This document shows, piece after piece, positions 22,713 to 34,200 of a DNA stretch of 64,000 nt. Source of the stretch: Struthidea cinerea (Eukaryota; Chordata; Aves; Passeriformes; Corcoracidae); NCBI GenBank assembly GCA_013397865.1, contig VZTI01002345.1, positions 1,526,351 through 1,590,350 of the forward strand. The letters are read 5' to 3'. Numbering within the stretch: the first letter of the stretch is position 1; each line of letters opens with the position of its first letter. The notes beneath the pieces were generated by a model. It searched no databases and was not told the origin of the DNA. It was given only the letters and a program-made list of their open reading frames with translations. Both the position numbers and the translations under genes were made by a program.

Positions 22713-23405
22713 CTTCCCACATCAGCAGCCTACCCCTCACAGCCCAGCCTTCCCCAGCCCAGCCTCCTCCAAACTGACCAAATGACACTTTCAGGAGAAC
22801 TTTGTCCTGCAGGACTCACAAATGCACAGCCTGGGGACAGCCCGGCCCTGCCTCCACCCAGATCCTCCCGCAGCCAGGAGCCCTCACTCCGTTCCCTGAT
22901 AAAGTCACTGCACTTTTAAGGTTCTCGAGATTTAACTCAATCATGTTCCCGGGGGGCTGGCAGGAGAGAATAGAAATAAAGAAACCAATCACTCCGTGAG
23001 AGACAGGCTTGAACCAGTGCCAGAACCCAAATTCTGGGAAGGGAGCATTTCAATATTGATTAGAAAGGCGTGTTTTTGTCAGATGTTTACAAGCCTGGTT
23101 TCCCAGCACTGCCTCCAGCGGGCTCGGGGACCCTCCCCAGGTGCAGAGGCTGTTCCTGTACAAAGCTGTCTCCAGAAGCATTCCAGAGGAATTCCACCCC
23201 GCTCTGCAGTGAGAACACCCTTCACATCCTGGGGTGGCTGAGCAGAGACACCCAGAGCCCGCGGGGCCACTCAGCCCAGTGAACCTTTCGAGCTTCTGCT
23301 CACCCTTTGCGGACTTTGGGGGTCCCCTCCCTCCCTGCTCACGACATCTGGGCTGTTCCGTGACCCGAGGACGACGGAGAGAACAGGCGGCAGCTGCTGG
23401 GAACC
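22713..23405. other. Unique sequence, no gene recognised
   Basis: Mixed composition. Only chance-length frames are present. Confidence 0.5.
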
Positions 23406-23600
23406 ACGGAAACATCGAGGCTGGCAAAGGCCTCTGAGGGCGTCGAGTCCAACCACCCCCAGCCCTGCCAGGGCCACCCCACGTCCCCAGGTGCCACAGC
23501 CCCACCTGAAATCCCTTCGGGGATGGGGGCTCCACCACCGCTCTGGGCAGCTGTGCCAGCGCCCGGCAGCCCTTCTGAGGGAGGGGTTTTATTTCCACAG
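23406..23600 (-). mobile_element. CR1 LINE fragment, minus strand
   Basis: The complement of the CR1 3' end is followed by the blocks CGTCGAGTCCAACC and GGGGATGGGGGCTCCACCAC, then the degraded continuation. It differs from the 4398/6261 type and is probably another subfamily. Confidence 0.85.
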
Positions 23601-25000
23601 CAGTGTGGGCTCCCTGAGCAGCACCTGGTCAGAAACATTTCCAAGAGCACATCAGATTAATCCATTCACCGGTGAATTGCACAGGTCAGCCCTCGGAAGG
23701 GGCAACAGTTGCTTCCCTCCCTTCCACTCCTGTGCCAGCCACTTACTCAATCCACTTGGACCTGCCCTGAGTATAACTTAAAATACTCTATTGTTTATTT
23801 AATCTAGCATCTTCAATCCCCAGTTCAATTTTTAATCATCACAATCACTGAAACAGGCAGCTCAGACTCAGAAAAAATTAATTTTTCCCTCCAATCTCAG
23901 TTGTATCTCTGAGAGGTTGTTTGCAGCCTTAATTAAAATCTATACACCAAAACTACCATTTCCCCACTAAAAGCAACATCAGTGTAAATAAAATCAGTAG
24001 AAGCCCCTACCTTTCAGCACCTCATCGATTGTTTTACTCAAGACAATTTAAGAATAATTTAATTCCCCCATCAGAATGGGAATGAGCATGGAATAAACCC
24101 CTCTGAGCAGAGGGTCAGTCCCTCCCAGCCTGGGCTCTTCTCTCTGGCTCCAGAAGCAAATCCCTAACGTTGCACATTTCAGGAAAACAAACCAGGAGAG
24201 AGGCAGGATCAATAGCTAAATAAGAAACAGGTCAGCTCATTACTTTTAATATTTTACTCATTGACAAAAGGTATTGACTTCCATTGATGTTCTACAATAT
24301 GTGTTTAAAAGCAGATGATGCTTTACAGAAATATTTGGAGTGCACTAAGAAAAAGAACAATTACCCCCATGACAGAAAATCTATTTTTGTTTGCCATCAT
24401 TTTTCATTAGGAGGGGCATTCACAGCAAAAAATGATGCATCAAGAGGCAGAGGTCCTTTCTGAGCTCCCAATTTGTGTACTTAGAGAGCAGCTCTACAGA
24501 ATTTAATTGCAAATACTGGATTTCTGCAGATTTATCGATCGCCTTTATGGGATTTAATCTGAAGTTACATCTGTGCTACAGAATTCACAACCAGACAGAG
24601 ACGATGGTTTTGTACTGGATGTTACAGACTTTTGAAAAAACCTGCAAAATGCTTTTCTGTTTCTTTTGAATTTCATAAGTTTCATTCCCGAATAAATTCA
24701 GTGGCACTGATCACAAACCACCCACACAAGCAGCGCTGTTTAAGCAACATTACCCTGCTGCTTCAGTCGGCAAGAGCTGCACAGAGATCTCTGCACTTGC
24801 AGCTATTCCTGCCCACCTGGGACTCCGGCTGAGCCATCCCTTCAGGTAACACTTTCTGAAAGCACTTAGGGTTTCAAAAGAGGGTTTAGGACTTGACCCA
24901 CATTTTCAAATTAATTCAGAGATAAAGTTTTAAAAAACTCTACAATACTTTGACTGCCTGGATTTTTTTAGTCACTGGTTATTAACTCTTCCCTTACATG
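23601..25000. other. AT-rich unique sequence
   Basis: Mostly AT-rich from 23770 on. TTGCAAAT (24509 area) and TTTAATCTGAAG-like strings recur in a block at 24460-24600 that could be regulatory. No gene or repeat was recognised. Confidence 0.4.
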
Positions 25001-25212
25001 TAGGACAAGGGGAATGGCTTCCCACTGCCAGAGGGCAGGAATAGATGGGATATTGGGAAGGAATTGTTCCCTGGGAGGGTGGGCAGGCCCTGGCACAGGG
25101 TGCCCAGAGCAGCTGTGGCTGCCCCTGGATCCCTGGCAGTGCCCAAGGCCAGGCTGGACATTGGGGCTTGGAGCAGCCTGGGTCAGTGGAAGCTGTCCCT
25201 GCCTATGGCAGG
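25001..25212 (+). mobile_element. CR1 LINE fragment, plus strand, missing its 3' tail
   Basis: It is nearly identical in its central blocks to 6261-6586, including GGGATATTGGGAAGGAATTG and CTGTGGCTGCCCCTGGATCC. It stops at about 25212, before the terminal stretch and tail motif that full 3' ends carry. CR1 copies normally lose the 5' end, so the missing 3' end suggests a later deletion or rearrangement. Confidence 0.9.
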
Positions 25213-25439
25213 AGAAACAGAATTATCAGAGTACTGGTCTTTTTTAAGGCAGAAATTTTTATCCTACATTTTTTCTCTCCCTGGAAAAATGAAGTGAAAC
25301 CAGTCCACAGCAGTAATTAAATCCTATTTCTTTTTCCAACAGATGTGTTCTACAAATGGAGCTTGCCTTTGTTTTGTCATATCCTAATAGATTCCAGAGG
25401 AAATTTAATAATTTTCTTCTATCCTGAGTGACTCAGTGG
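25213..25439. other. Unique AT-rich spacer, nothing recognised
   Basis: A short AT-rich stretch between the truncated CR1 copy and the block at 25440. No gene, repeat or RNA gene is visible in it. Confidence 0.4.
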
Positions 25440-25600
25440 TGCAAAATAGATGTTAAACAAGGAAAGAACAATTTATTTATCTTCTCTTGTGCTCCCTTTG
25501 CTTTCATTTGCATGTCAGCTGTTTGGCTAAATGGTGGGATGGGGAGGACGTGAACACTGCTCTCGCCTTGTTCTGCTGATGTAATGACAATGGGAGGATT
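25440..25600. promoter_or_regulatory. Candidate enhancer: octamer plus TGTCA plus E-box
   Basis: ATTTGCAT at 25506-25513 runs into TGTCA (MEIS-type core) and CAGCTG (E-box) at 25516-25521. SOX-type strings (AACAAT near 25469, CCTTTG near 25497) lie just upstream. The block is unique sequence. Combinations of POU, MEIS, SOX and bHLH sites occur in vertebrate neural and muscle enhancers, but this assignment is an inference from motifs only. Confidence 0.3.
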
Positions 25601-26656
25601 ATTTCTTAATTTTCAGTGTGGTAAGTGGGTAATTATTGTCCAATTAGACTTGCTATTAACCTCTCTGTATCTCATTTTGCCATCCATAAAACAAGAATAA
25701 CAGCACTTCCCACTCTCTCTGGGACTCTGCGGAGATTTATTGGTTAATGTAGGGAGAGCACGATGGAAATGAAAAGCTCTGCACGTTGGTGAGGGCAGGA
25801 TTATTAATAAAGAATCATCATTAACACAGTTGTAGCTTTGGGGACTTGGGGTGGGAGTTGATCCTGGCAATGGGGTGCACCCCTAAGGGATCTCCTGTGG
25901 GCCTTGGAGCTTGAGCAGTTGGGTGGGGAATCCAGAAATGGGTCTAACGGAATGCAAAGTCAGGTTTAATTGGTGCGCATGTGGATGTACCTTTTCCTTA
26001 AGTACTCCCCTGAACTGGTCCTGAAAGAAAAATTATATTAATTGGGATAAAAGTCTTCTTGAACTCTTCCTCCCTCAACCCACCGTACCTGAGCACGTTC
26101 CTGGTGGCGCATCTTGTCCGTGTGTGCTGGTTCTGCGGAGGGCAGCTCTAAGGGGCAAAGGGGACACCTGCAGAGGTCACCTGTGCCACAGCAGAGCTGG
26201 GGCTGGGCAGTCACCCAGAGCCACCCCTGGCTCCTCCTGCAGGAGCAGCTCCATGTCCAGCCAGGACACACTGCCCGGCCCGGTCGGTGACAGGGACACT
26301 CCTGAGCCCGGCTGTGCTGCTGCTGTCTGGGGAGGGAGCTGCCCCTCTGCAGGGCACAGCAATGGTCCCCACAGCCTGTCCAGGTTCCTGCTGGGCAGCA
26401 CGGGGCTCTGTCTGAGACTGTGGCTTTGTATCAGTCGGGCATAATTTAATTAAAGACTGTACCAACTGATGCATGGGAAGACACCAGTAATGAGAGTATT
26501 GTATCCACCAAGGAATAAAGGCATTTTCAGAAACGTTCTCTCTGCAGCTCAGGTCTCATGTAAGCCTCTGGAAGGTTTCCAGTTGTCCCTGTTGCTCCTT
26601 CTCCCATCTGTCCCTCCGAGCAGCACCAAACACGGTGCTGCTCGTGTGGGTCTGTG
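25601..26656. other. Unique sequence, no gene recognised
   Basis: AT-rich to about 26050 and GC-richer after. Open frames are short and overlap. Confidence 0.5.
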
Positions 26657-26920
26657 CACACACAGACACGAACACAGACGTGGACAGGGGCACAGACATG
26701 GGCACAGACACGGGCACAGACACGGACACGGGCAGGGGCACGGACACAGACACGGGCACGGACACGGGCACAGACACGGGCAGGGGCACAGACACGGGCA
26801 CAGACACGGACACGGGCACGGGCACAGACACGGGCAGGGGCACAGACACGGGCACAGACACGGTCACGGGCAGGGGCACAGACACGGGCAGGGGCACAGA
26901 CACGGTCACGGGCACGGGCA
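26657..26920. repeat. 264-bp hexamer-derived array, GACACG/GGCACA type
   Basis: Six-base units of GGCACA, GACACG and GGCAGG alternate imperfectly with higher-order groupings. Because the unit is six bases and stops are lacking, three plus frames and at least one minus frame stay open. They give Gly-His-Arg-His, Asp-Thr-Gly-Thr and Pro-Val-Ser-Val repeats. These are artefacts of the array. Confidence 0.95.
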
Positions 26921-27012
26921 CCCCCACCCCACAGAGCCCCGGGGCGGTGTCACAGCCCCCTCGCCCTCCGGCACAGCTCAGCCGGTCCCTCGGTGCCAGG
27001 GCACAGCCGGGC

Positions 27013-27095
27013 NNNNNNNNNNNNNNNNNNNNNNNNNNNNNNNNNNNNNNNNNNNNNNNNNNNNNNNNNNNNNNNNNNNNNNNNNNNNNNNNNNN
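27013..27095. other. Assembly gap, 83 unknown bases
   Basis: This run of N lies about 90 bases downstream of the hexamer array, in GC-rich sequence. The true length is unknown. Confidence 0.99.
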
Positions 27096-27759
27096 GCAGG
27101 CACCGAGCCCAAACCAGTGCTGGGTATCGAGGTACAACAGCAGGAGCGGGGACACCTCGTCCCTGCCCCAGGGGTGCTGATGGAGCTCCTGGGCTGTGTC
27201 CCAGAACTGTGGGCACTCACTGAAGGTTTGTGGCTCACTGTGTCCCGCGGACTGAGAAGAGCTGGAATTCGCACCATCCACACAAAGCCCCAGGCGGTGC
27301 TGTCTCTTTGAGTAAAAACAAACAATGAGCATTACCTGGGTGCTCTTCAGCCCCGCCTGGCCCAAAGAGAAGTGTCCAGCTGACCTGTGGCCATAATCTC
27401 TAAAGAAAGAAAGTGGTGGGTCAGTAACTCCCTTCTCATGATCACCCTACCTACAACTGCTTCCAGCAAAGCTCCCCGGGTGCCAGGCTGGAGCCAAGCG
27501 CTTCTCCAGCACAGGAGATCCATGTGGTGTCACATGGAGGTGTAGCAATAATGTGTTAATGAGTTATTGATTTTTTAAATTAAATTTCACGGGTATCACA
27601 TTTCCAACCTGAATGAAATTAAAGCAATTAATAGCAGGGTGATGAGGGGAACTGACCGAGATTCCAGCGGCACACCTGGAGCCTCGGCTGGGTCAGGCTC
27701 CAAGGGAGGCTGGAGGGCACCAGAGTGGCACAGCTGGGCTGTGGGGTGCCTGAGCCATC
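27096..27759. other. Unique sequence, no gene recognised
   Basis: Mixed composition with no repeat family or RNA gene seen. Confidence 0.45.
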
Positions 27760-27839
27760 GAAAGAGGAGAAGAAAAGGAGGAGAGGAATTAAAAAAGAGG
27801 AAGGAGAAAATGAGAAAAAAAGAAGAGGAGGAACAGGAG
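27760..27839 (+). other. 80-bp polypurine tract
   Basis: This is an almost unbroken A/G run on the plus strand, with interruptions at 27789-27790 (TT), 27811 (T) and 27834 (C). Such tracts can form triplex DNA. The frame through it reads Glu/Lys-rich and is probably an artefact. Confidence 0.85.
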
Positions 27840-28877
27840 CCCAGACCCAAATGTGCCACCAAAGGGTCAGACCACCCAATTAGAGCTGCAGAGCTCAGCC
27901 AGAGGGGCCCAGAACAGGGCAAATCAACCATTTCTAGGTGGGACCAAGGCCTGTTGGTCAAGGGTTAGTTTGGCTTTTCCTGATCTCTGCAGGCAAAGCC
28001 TGGCCCAGTCCTGGGTGCCAGAGCAGAGTGAGGACACTGCTCTCCCAACTCCCCCATCCTCCCCTTCCCACTCAGAACAAGCAATCATGCTTCCCAGGGC
28101 ACTGCAATGAAGGAATTTGATTCTCCTCCTGCTGATCATTCCCGTTTGAAGAGCATCCTCCTGAAGCAGCAGGCAGTTATTGCCCTTCTCCCTCCCACAC
28201 ATGCCAAGAACAGCCTCCACTTGTGCGAGTGGAAAATGGCACATTAATTTACAAGAGTTCTAACTTGGCAAATAATTGCTTAGGACAGAAAACACGGACC
28301 AGCCATCTCAGCTGAAAACCTGGTATTTTTAAGCACACCATTAAAAACCCTAACTGAAAGTCAGTTGTTACATCTAGTGTGAATAATATTAAATAAGAAA
28401 AAGATACAGAGCTGGGATCCTAATTTCAGCCCAGCTCCTGAAACTGAGGAGATATTTTCTTAACTGAAATAGAACGTTCAGGTAGAACTGGGTTTTTTAA
28501 GGACAGTTTTTCAGAGGGGTTGTTGGGATATTTTAAAAGATCACATGATTTTTTTCTGAAGAGGAAAGTCAATTGAAGCTCCCTTAGGTTGGCTGTAGGG
28601 ATACAGGGCTGGTTATCGATGCTCATCAAGTTCCACCCCTTCCACAGCTTCCACATGGTTTAATTTTATCTAAAGCCTCACTCACCGGCTGTTTTTAGCT
28701 GAAGTGGTTCTTGTGGTCACACACGTCTGGAGCAAACATCAGACTCACCCAATCAAGACTTTCTGTGGCTTTTTCCAAGCTTCCTTCTGAACTTTTTACC
28801 CTGGAAGAACAGTAAAATAAGAAATTCTCATTCTTCCACTATAAACCAAAGACAGAAACGTCCCAGCTGAAATCACT
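27840..28877. other. Unique AT-rich to mixed sequence, no gene recognised
   Basis: Only short open frames. AT-rich at about 28230-28560. A minus-strand donor-like GTGAGTG match at 28680-28685 has a possible 41-bp exon, too weak to call. Confidence 0.45.
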
Positions 28878-28990
28878 GCCCCTGGAGGTGTCCAGGGAAG
28901 GGCTGGAGGTGGCACTCAGTGCTCTGGGCTGGGGACAAGGTGGGCTGGGAGGGCTTTTCCCACCTCAGTGATCCCGGGATTCCGTGGAAC
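28878..28990 (+). mobile_element. CR1 LINE fragment, 3' end, plus strand
   Basis: It contains CCTGGAGGTGTCCAGGGAAG, GGCACTCAGTGCTCTGGGCT and GGGACAAGGTGGGCTGGGAG. These are the complement blocks of 10928-11082 and 38211-38477, and the copy ends in the degraded tail. Confidence 0.85.
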
Positions 28991-29647
28991 TGAGCGCTGG
29001 CCAGAAGGACAGCTCCCAGCCTGCCCCACCTCCAGGAAGGTGTTTTACCTTTCCCTGCTGTGTGACAGTGCCTGGCCCGTCGCAGCACTGATGTGACACT
29101 GGTGAGGCTGGTGGCCCATGCGGACAGGGTACAGGCAAGCTGGGCACTTCGGGGTGGGGAAAAACCTGAAAATGATTCTTAGGGTTGATACAAAACTCAG
29201 CTTAAAAGCTCTTTTATTTAAACAAGTTGCCACTGCTAAGAACATTATGTCTTTCTCAGGGAAAAACAAAACTGTTGTCTCATTTTAAAATGAGTGCTTC
29301 CTTTAGGGCTAATTAAGCTGACAAATAACACTTGCAAAGATTGAGCAGTTTAACTGATGACAACGCAGCGCTGCCGGAACCCTGGAGAGGAGCAATCGCT
29401 GCTGTGCACAGCTGGGAAAATTACTGTGTCCCCTCTGTATCACGACATTGAATGAGGGAAAAATAATACCTCATTAATCTTCCTAATGAACCTCTTCTAA
29501 ACAAGACAATTCACAATTTTATGGTACACATGGGGTTGCAGTGGAGATTTGCTGAGCTGCCTCCCAAGCTGCATCAGAGGGTGCCAAACCCAGCGGCAGC
29601 GGGCAGCAGGACACTCATCCCCAGCCCGGGGTCACCTGCCCGCAGCT
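28991..29647. other. Unique sequence, no gene recognised
   Basis: AT-rich at 29150-29330 and 29450-29520, mixed elsewhere. A 91-bp minus-strand segment at 29049-29139 is splice-flanked but weak. Confidence 0.45.
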
Positions 29648-29814
29648 CCAGAATCCCAGCACGGGTTGGGTTGGGAAGGACCTTAAAGTCCATCCCATTC
29701 CACCCCTGCCATGGGCAGGGACACCTTCCCCTGTCCCAGGCTGCTCCAAGCCCTGTCCAGCCTGGCCTTGGACACTGCCAGGGATCCAGGGGCAGCCGCA
29801 GCTTCCCTGGGCAA
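29648..29814 (-). mobile_element. CR1 LINE fragment, 3' end, minus strand
   Basis: The complement of the tail is followed by GGTTGGGAAGGACCTTAAAG and the TGTCCAGCCTGGCCTTGGAC block, matching 4398-4612. Confidence 0.92.
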
Positions 29815-31182
29815 GAGGGGCTGCCCCAAGCCCAGGGCTGGGGTTGGCATCCTTTGGAGGGGTGCCTTTAGCTGCCGTAATCACTGGATGGAAGACGCAA
29901 TCAAAGTAGGACAAGGTGTCCGATGTGGGGTGCGGGGGTCTCGGGGCTGGAGCTGTGAATCCCCAGGAAAACCTTCTCACCCCCCTGGCCACGCTGACAC
30001 AGCAACCCTGGACACGTGTGGGAAGGGAGAGCTGAGAGTGTCAGAACGATCCTGCCCACACATCGCATTCCCCACACGAGAGGGAGCTGGTGCCTGACGT
30101 CCCCCGGGCGGGAGGGACAGGCTGTGCTGCACGCTGACGTTAATTACTGTTAATCTCACACCATCACAATAATCTTCTTACAGCCACAATTAAAGATTGA
30201 GGTCCCAGCCTTTGCTATTTGTGAGTTTAACACTGACTCAATAGGACTCATCGCTGTCTTTGAAGGTTTGGGGTTTTTGCAGCCCCAAACAGGACGGTGC
30301 CTCCACACAGCACAGAAGCGCAGGGACTTCTGAAACCTTCTCCAGGCTTTCAGTGAAGTCCCAAACCCACAGTGTTCCAGAGCGCACATGGCCCTTCCCC
30401 TCTCTTTTGGTACAGAGTTTGAGAAGAATTCTGATAAAATCTCAATGCTGAACAGTGCAGCAAACCCTCAGGCATCCATGGAGTTTCTGGATTTCTAAAT
30501 AAATATTATTATTTACATAAACATCCTAAAGAAAGGGAAGCCATCAGGGAACATCTGTGTGGGTATTTCCTTCCTAGAGGAATTACAAGCCTTCATCTCA
30601 GAGGCTCTGAAGTGTGTGATAGGGCTGGTTCTGGCAGGGCTGTTGGATCCTTAGGGGTGACCACAAATGCCATGAGGACACAGGGACCCTTCGCCCCTCG
30701 GTGTGGCTGGGGGCGGTCAGCGCCTGCAGGGCTGGGACAGCCTCACTCCTGGTGCAGGCTCTGGCAGCACAGATGGTCTGACTGCCCTTGATGAGCCTCC
30801 CTCCACTGCTCCTGATCCCCTTAAATCATCTACAGCCACATTTGCATCTCAGCTTTTTACAGCCTAGGGAGTCCCACGGGAATAAAAAAGGATAAAGCAG
30901 CATCATGTTATGTTTTTGTTTTCCTTTTCCATGATGGAAACACAGATATCACACCAAACAACACTAACTAAATGCTACCACCGCAAATATCCACCAATTT
31001 CAATTTCATTGAAACGGTGTTTCAATGCCATAATTTCATACACTCCTCTTTCTGTATTTAAGGCTGTTTCTTTCAGACAAGAGCTCAGAGCCCACAGTGT
31101 TCGGTGTGTGCCAGAGTCACCAGTGAACCCAGAGAGGAACTGAAAAAACACACCCTCGAGTTCCCTGCGATCCAGTGACCTG
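29815..31182. other. Unique sequence, no gene recognised
   Basis: GC-rich near 29900-30110, then AT-rich patches at 30170-30250, 30480-30560 and 30850-31080. No repeat family or RNA gene was recognised. Confidence 0.45.
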
Positions 31183-31366
31183 ACCTCCAAACCCCAAACC
31201 TCCAAACCCCAAACCGAGGCACCTGCGCCGCACCCCTGTGCTGCACCCCTGTGCTGAGCGCTGCGCTGCAGCCCCATACCAGCTGCTCGCCTGCCCGAGC
31301 CAGAGCACTGACCATTTCTGTGGCTGAGAGCAGCACTGACCATTTCTGTGGCTGAGAGCAGCACTG
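31183..31366. repeat. Cluster of short tandem duplications
   Basis: Three small arrays lie close together: a 15-bp unit of type ACCTCCAAACCCCAA twice (31183-31212), a 13-bp CTGCACCCCTGTG-type pair (31228-31256), and a 28-bp unit starting GCACTGACCATTTCTG twice plus a partial (31305-31366). Confidence 0.9.
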
Positions 31367-34059
31367 AATGGTTCCATTTGGTGCGTTTCCAGTTTTCTGC
31401 CGGTTTCTGTCCGTGCTCAGCAGGACTATCAGGGCTGGGAGCCCATCTGGCCCCGAGGCCCCTCTGCAGTGGCTCCCGGGGTGTTGGGGGCCCAGCACCT
31501 CCCTGCCCCTGCCTGGCCCCAGCCTCCTGTGGCTCCAGCCATGCCCAGCAGAAAAGGGAATATTGAGCTCATCCCATGAGGTTTTGGGCAATTTCCAGAG
31601 AATTCTGCCTCCAGCAGAGCTCACAGAAACACACGAAAACCATTTCCCAGTGGTCCAGACCACGGTGACACGGTACCAGAACTATGAATCTCCTGCAGAG
31701 CAGCCAAAACCTTTGTTCCACACAGGAACCTCCTAACCACAAACTCCCTTCCACAATCTTCTTTAAGGGTTAAGATGATGAGCTCTGTGACCATTTTCCT
31801 CGCCCATCAACACAGCACTGACAGCCCTGGCTCTGGAGAGCATTTCGGGGTATGTCGAACAAGAAGCTGTCTTCAACTTCAAAGCTTTCCACTTGTGTAA
31901 AATTGCTTTCCACGTGAGAACTGTTCATTCAGAGCAAGGTTTTATTCCTTTCTCCACCCCTAATTCCTTGTCACAGAGCCCCACAGAGCTGAGGGTGGAA
32001 GGAAATTCAGCTTTGGGAATTTGGTCACCCCCGGGTGGCCCCACCAGCCCCGATGGCCAAGCTGCCTCTGGCACTGATAAATTCAGTCTGGCCTTGTTTG
32101 CTCCAACACTGCCACCCCCTCCTAGCTCTTCCCTAACACAATCTTGTTATCTTTGGGCTTTGCATGGTTTTTTAATGATCATTATTATTCATATAGCACG
32201 ATGCACGCAGACAAATTTAATCATGTTGTTTACATGAGCAAACCTGATCGACTAATGGAGAAATTACACATTTTGTTCCCACCGTTGGCACAAATGCAAT
32301 TTCTTTTCTCACTCTCATTAACACAGTTAATGTTTAAAAAAGTCTGATGGTGCTGGAGATGAAAGTGTTTTCTCCAAAGAACAGGTAAACCATAAACAAA
32401 AACAGGAGTTCCTCCCACCCTGATACTGCAACAAATGTGTTTCAATCCCATGATGAAATGAATGAGGGAAGTAGCCAAAGAATCGAGTCCAGATTAATCA
32501 TATTTGATGAAGTGATATTGGAAAGCACAGGGAAAAATCCTACAGAAAGACAAAAAAAAAAAAAAATTGCTGAAAAACACAAACCTTCAGCCAAAATATG
32601 GAACCCAGTCCTTGTGCAACAGGAGGGAGTGAATGAAGATGTGACGGCCAGAGGAGGCACAGAGTCTGGAGCTGGGAGAGCACAGCCAGCAAACGGGAGG
32701 GCAGGGGAGAGACTGCCCAGCGTGAGCCAAATATAAACGTACAATGGGCGAGGAGAGGAAAGGAACAGGAACAAAACATACAAGTACTTCTTGCTGACTT
32801 CCAAAGCGATCAGAAAGGTCTCTCGCTGCTTGAACAGATGGGGCTGAAATTGTTCTCTGCCGGCAGAGCCATCGCGGGCTGCATTTGCCTGGAAGGGACG
32901 AGCCCTGGGTGAGAGATGTACCGGCAGGAAATGCCACACGGGGAAAATGCCAGGCAGGTACCTGATGTGAGCGAGCCCCGGAGCAGGGGACGCAGAGACT
33001 CCTCATCCCTCACCCCTGCTGCCCTTTCCCGGCCAGCCTGGTGCCATTCACAGCTCCTTCTGCTCCCGCACAGCTTGGAGAGAGGGACAAAAATTAATAG
33101 AGCAAAGACCTTTCCTCCTTATTCCAGCTCATTTCTCGAAGACATCTTATGATTTTCTGTTTAAAGAGTCTGTTCAGTCCCCCCCAGGAATGGAGGGGCA
33201 GGATTTCACCACTGCGGTCGCTGCCCGGGGGCTCCTCACGGGCGGCCCTGGTGGAGAAAAGGGCTCCATCCCTGGGGATTTGCACCTCTGTGCTCTGAAC
33301 GTGGACTTGAAGACGCCCTTGATAAAGAGTCATGTTGCTGTATATTTACATTTTCCTTGACAACCTTTCCCCTTCAGGCATTCAGTCAACTCTCGGGTGG
33401 AACATCAGGAGAAGGTTTTGCCTGGCTTCTAAAACTGAGCATAGAAACACAACTTGCCCAAAATTGCCCATGCAGAAAATCTCATTAGTGCACAGATTTC
33501 CAAAAGTACAAGGTACCTGCCTGGCTTCATCCCTTTATTATCCGTACAGCAATGGAATAATTAAGCAGATCTGCCGGCTCCCTAGAAAGAGGGGAAATAT
33601 GTGGCTGCTCTGACACAAATAGAGATGAGGAAGGAACTGCTGGGGCTGGAGAGCAATTACCCATCAGCAGCACAAATTCCTGCTCGGGTACTGCTCCAAT
33701 CTGGTGTCATTAGTGAGGACATCACAGCACAAAGGTGCTGAAGACCTTAAAGGGAGACACATCAGCTCACTGGATGCTTTCCCGCGGGCACACTGTTCCC
33801 GTTCCAGCCCTGAGGGCAGGGTTTGTGCCTGGACACTCCTCTGGTTTTGCCAAGCATCCTCAGGGCCGCAGCGATCTGCTTTGTGGTCAAACCAGTCCCA
33901 TTTTGCAGCCTCTCTCCACCGAGGTCCATCTTTTCCACAATATCCCTGCAGATACATCCAAAGAGTGTTTACAAATGCAACCTCGGAGACATTTCCCACA
34001 CGGAAACCCTGTCCTTGCTCTGCCTCAGCCATGGGCAGGAACAGGCACGGCTTGGTTTG
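31367..34059. other. Unique sequence, no gene recognised
   Basis: About 2.7 kb with mixed composition. An A15 run lies at 32552-32566. AT-rich portions lie at 31750-31970, 32150-32590 and 33090-33360. No open frame resembles a known family. Confidence 0.45.
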
Positions 34060-34200
34060 AAGCACCAAGAAGGAGCATTGCAAATGCAGTTAATGGAAAT
34101 CCCTCCAGCAAGATCCCATTAAAAGAACATGCACGGAATGAGGATGCCGGTGACATTTCAGATAAGCTTAATTTGGCAGAATTTGTACGTGGCCCCATAG
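34060..34200. promoter_or_regulatory. Candidate conserved noncoding block
   Basis: This unique AT-rich block has a TTGCAAAT octamer-like core near 34079, GTTAATGG and CAGATAAGCTTAATTTGGC. It has no repeat origin. The call rests on motif texture only. Confidence 0.25.

Noticed and set aside
26469..27311. His-rich and Thr/Asp-rich proteins of up to 280 residues
   Set aside because: They are translations of the hexamer array at 26657-26920 and run through unknown bases.
32552..32566. A15 run, possible processed pseudogene tail
   Set aside because: No mRNA-like sequence precedes it and there is no target-site duplication that I can see.
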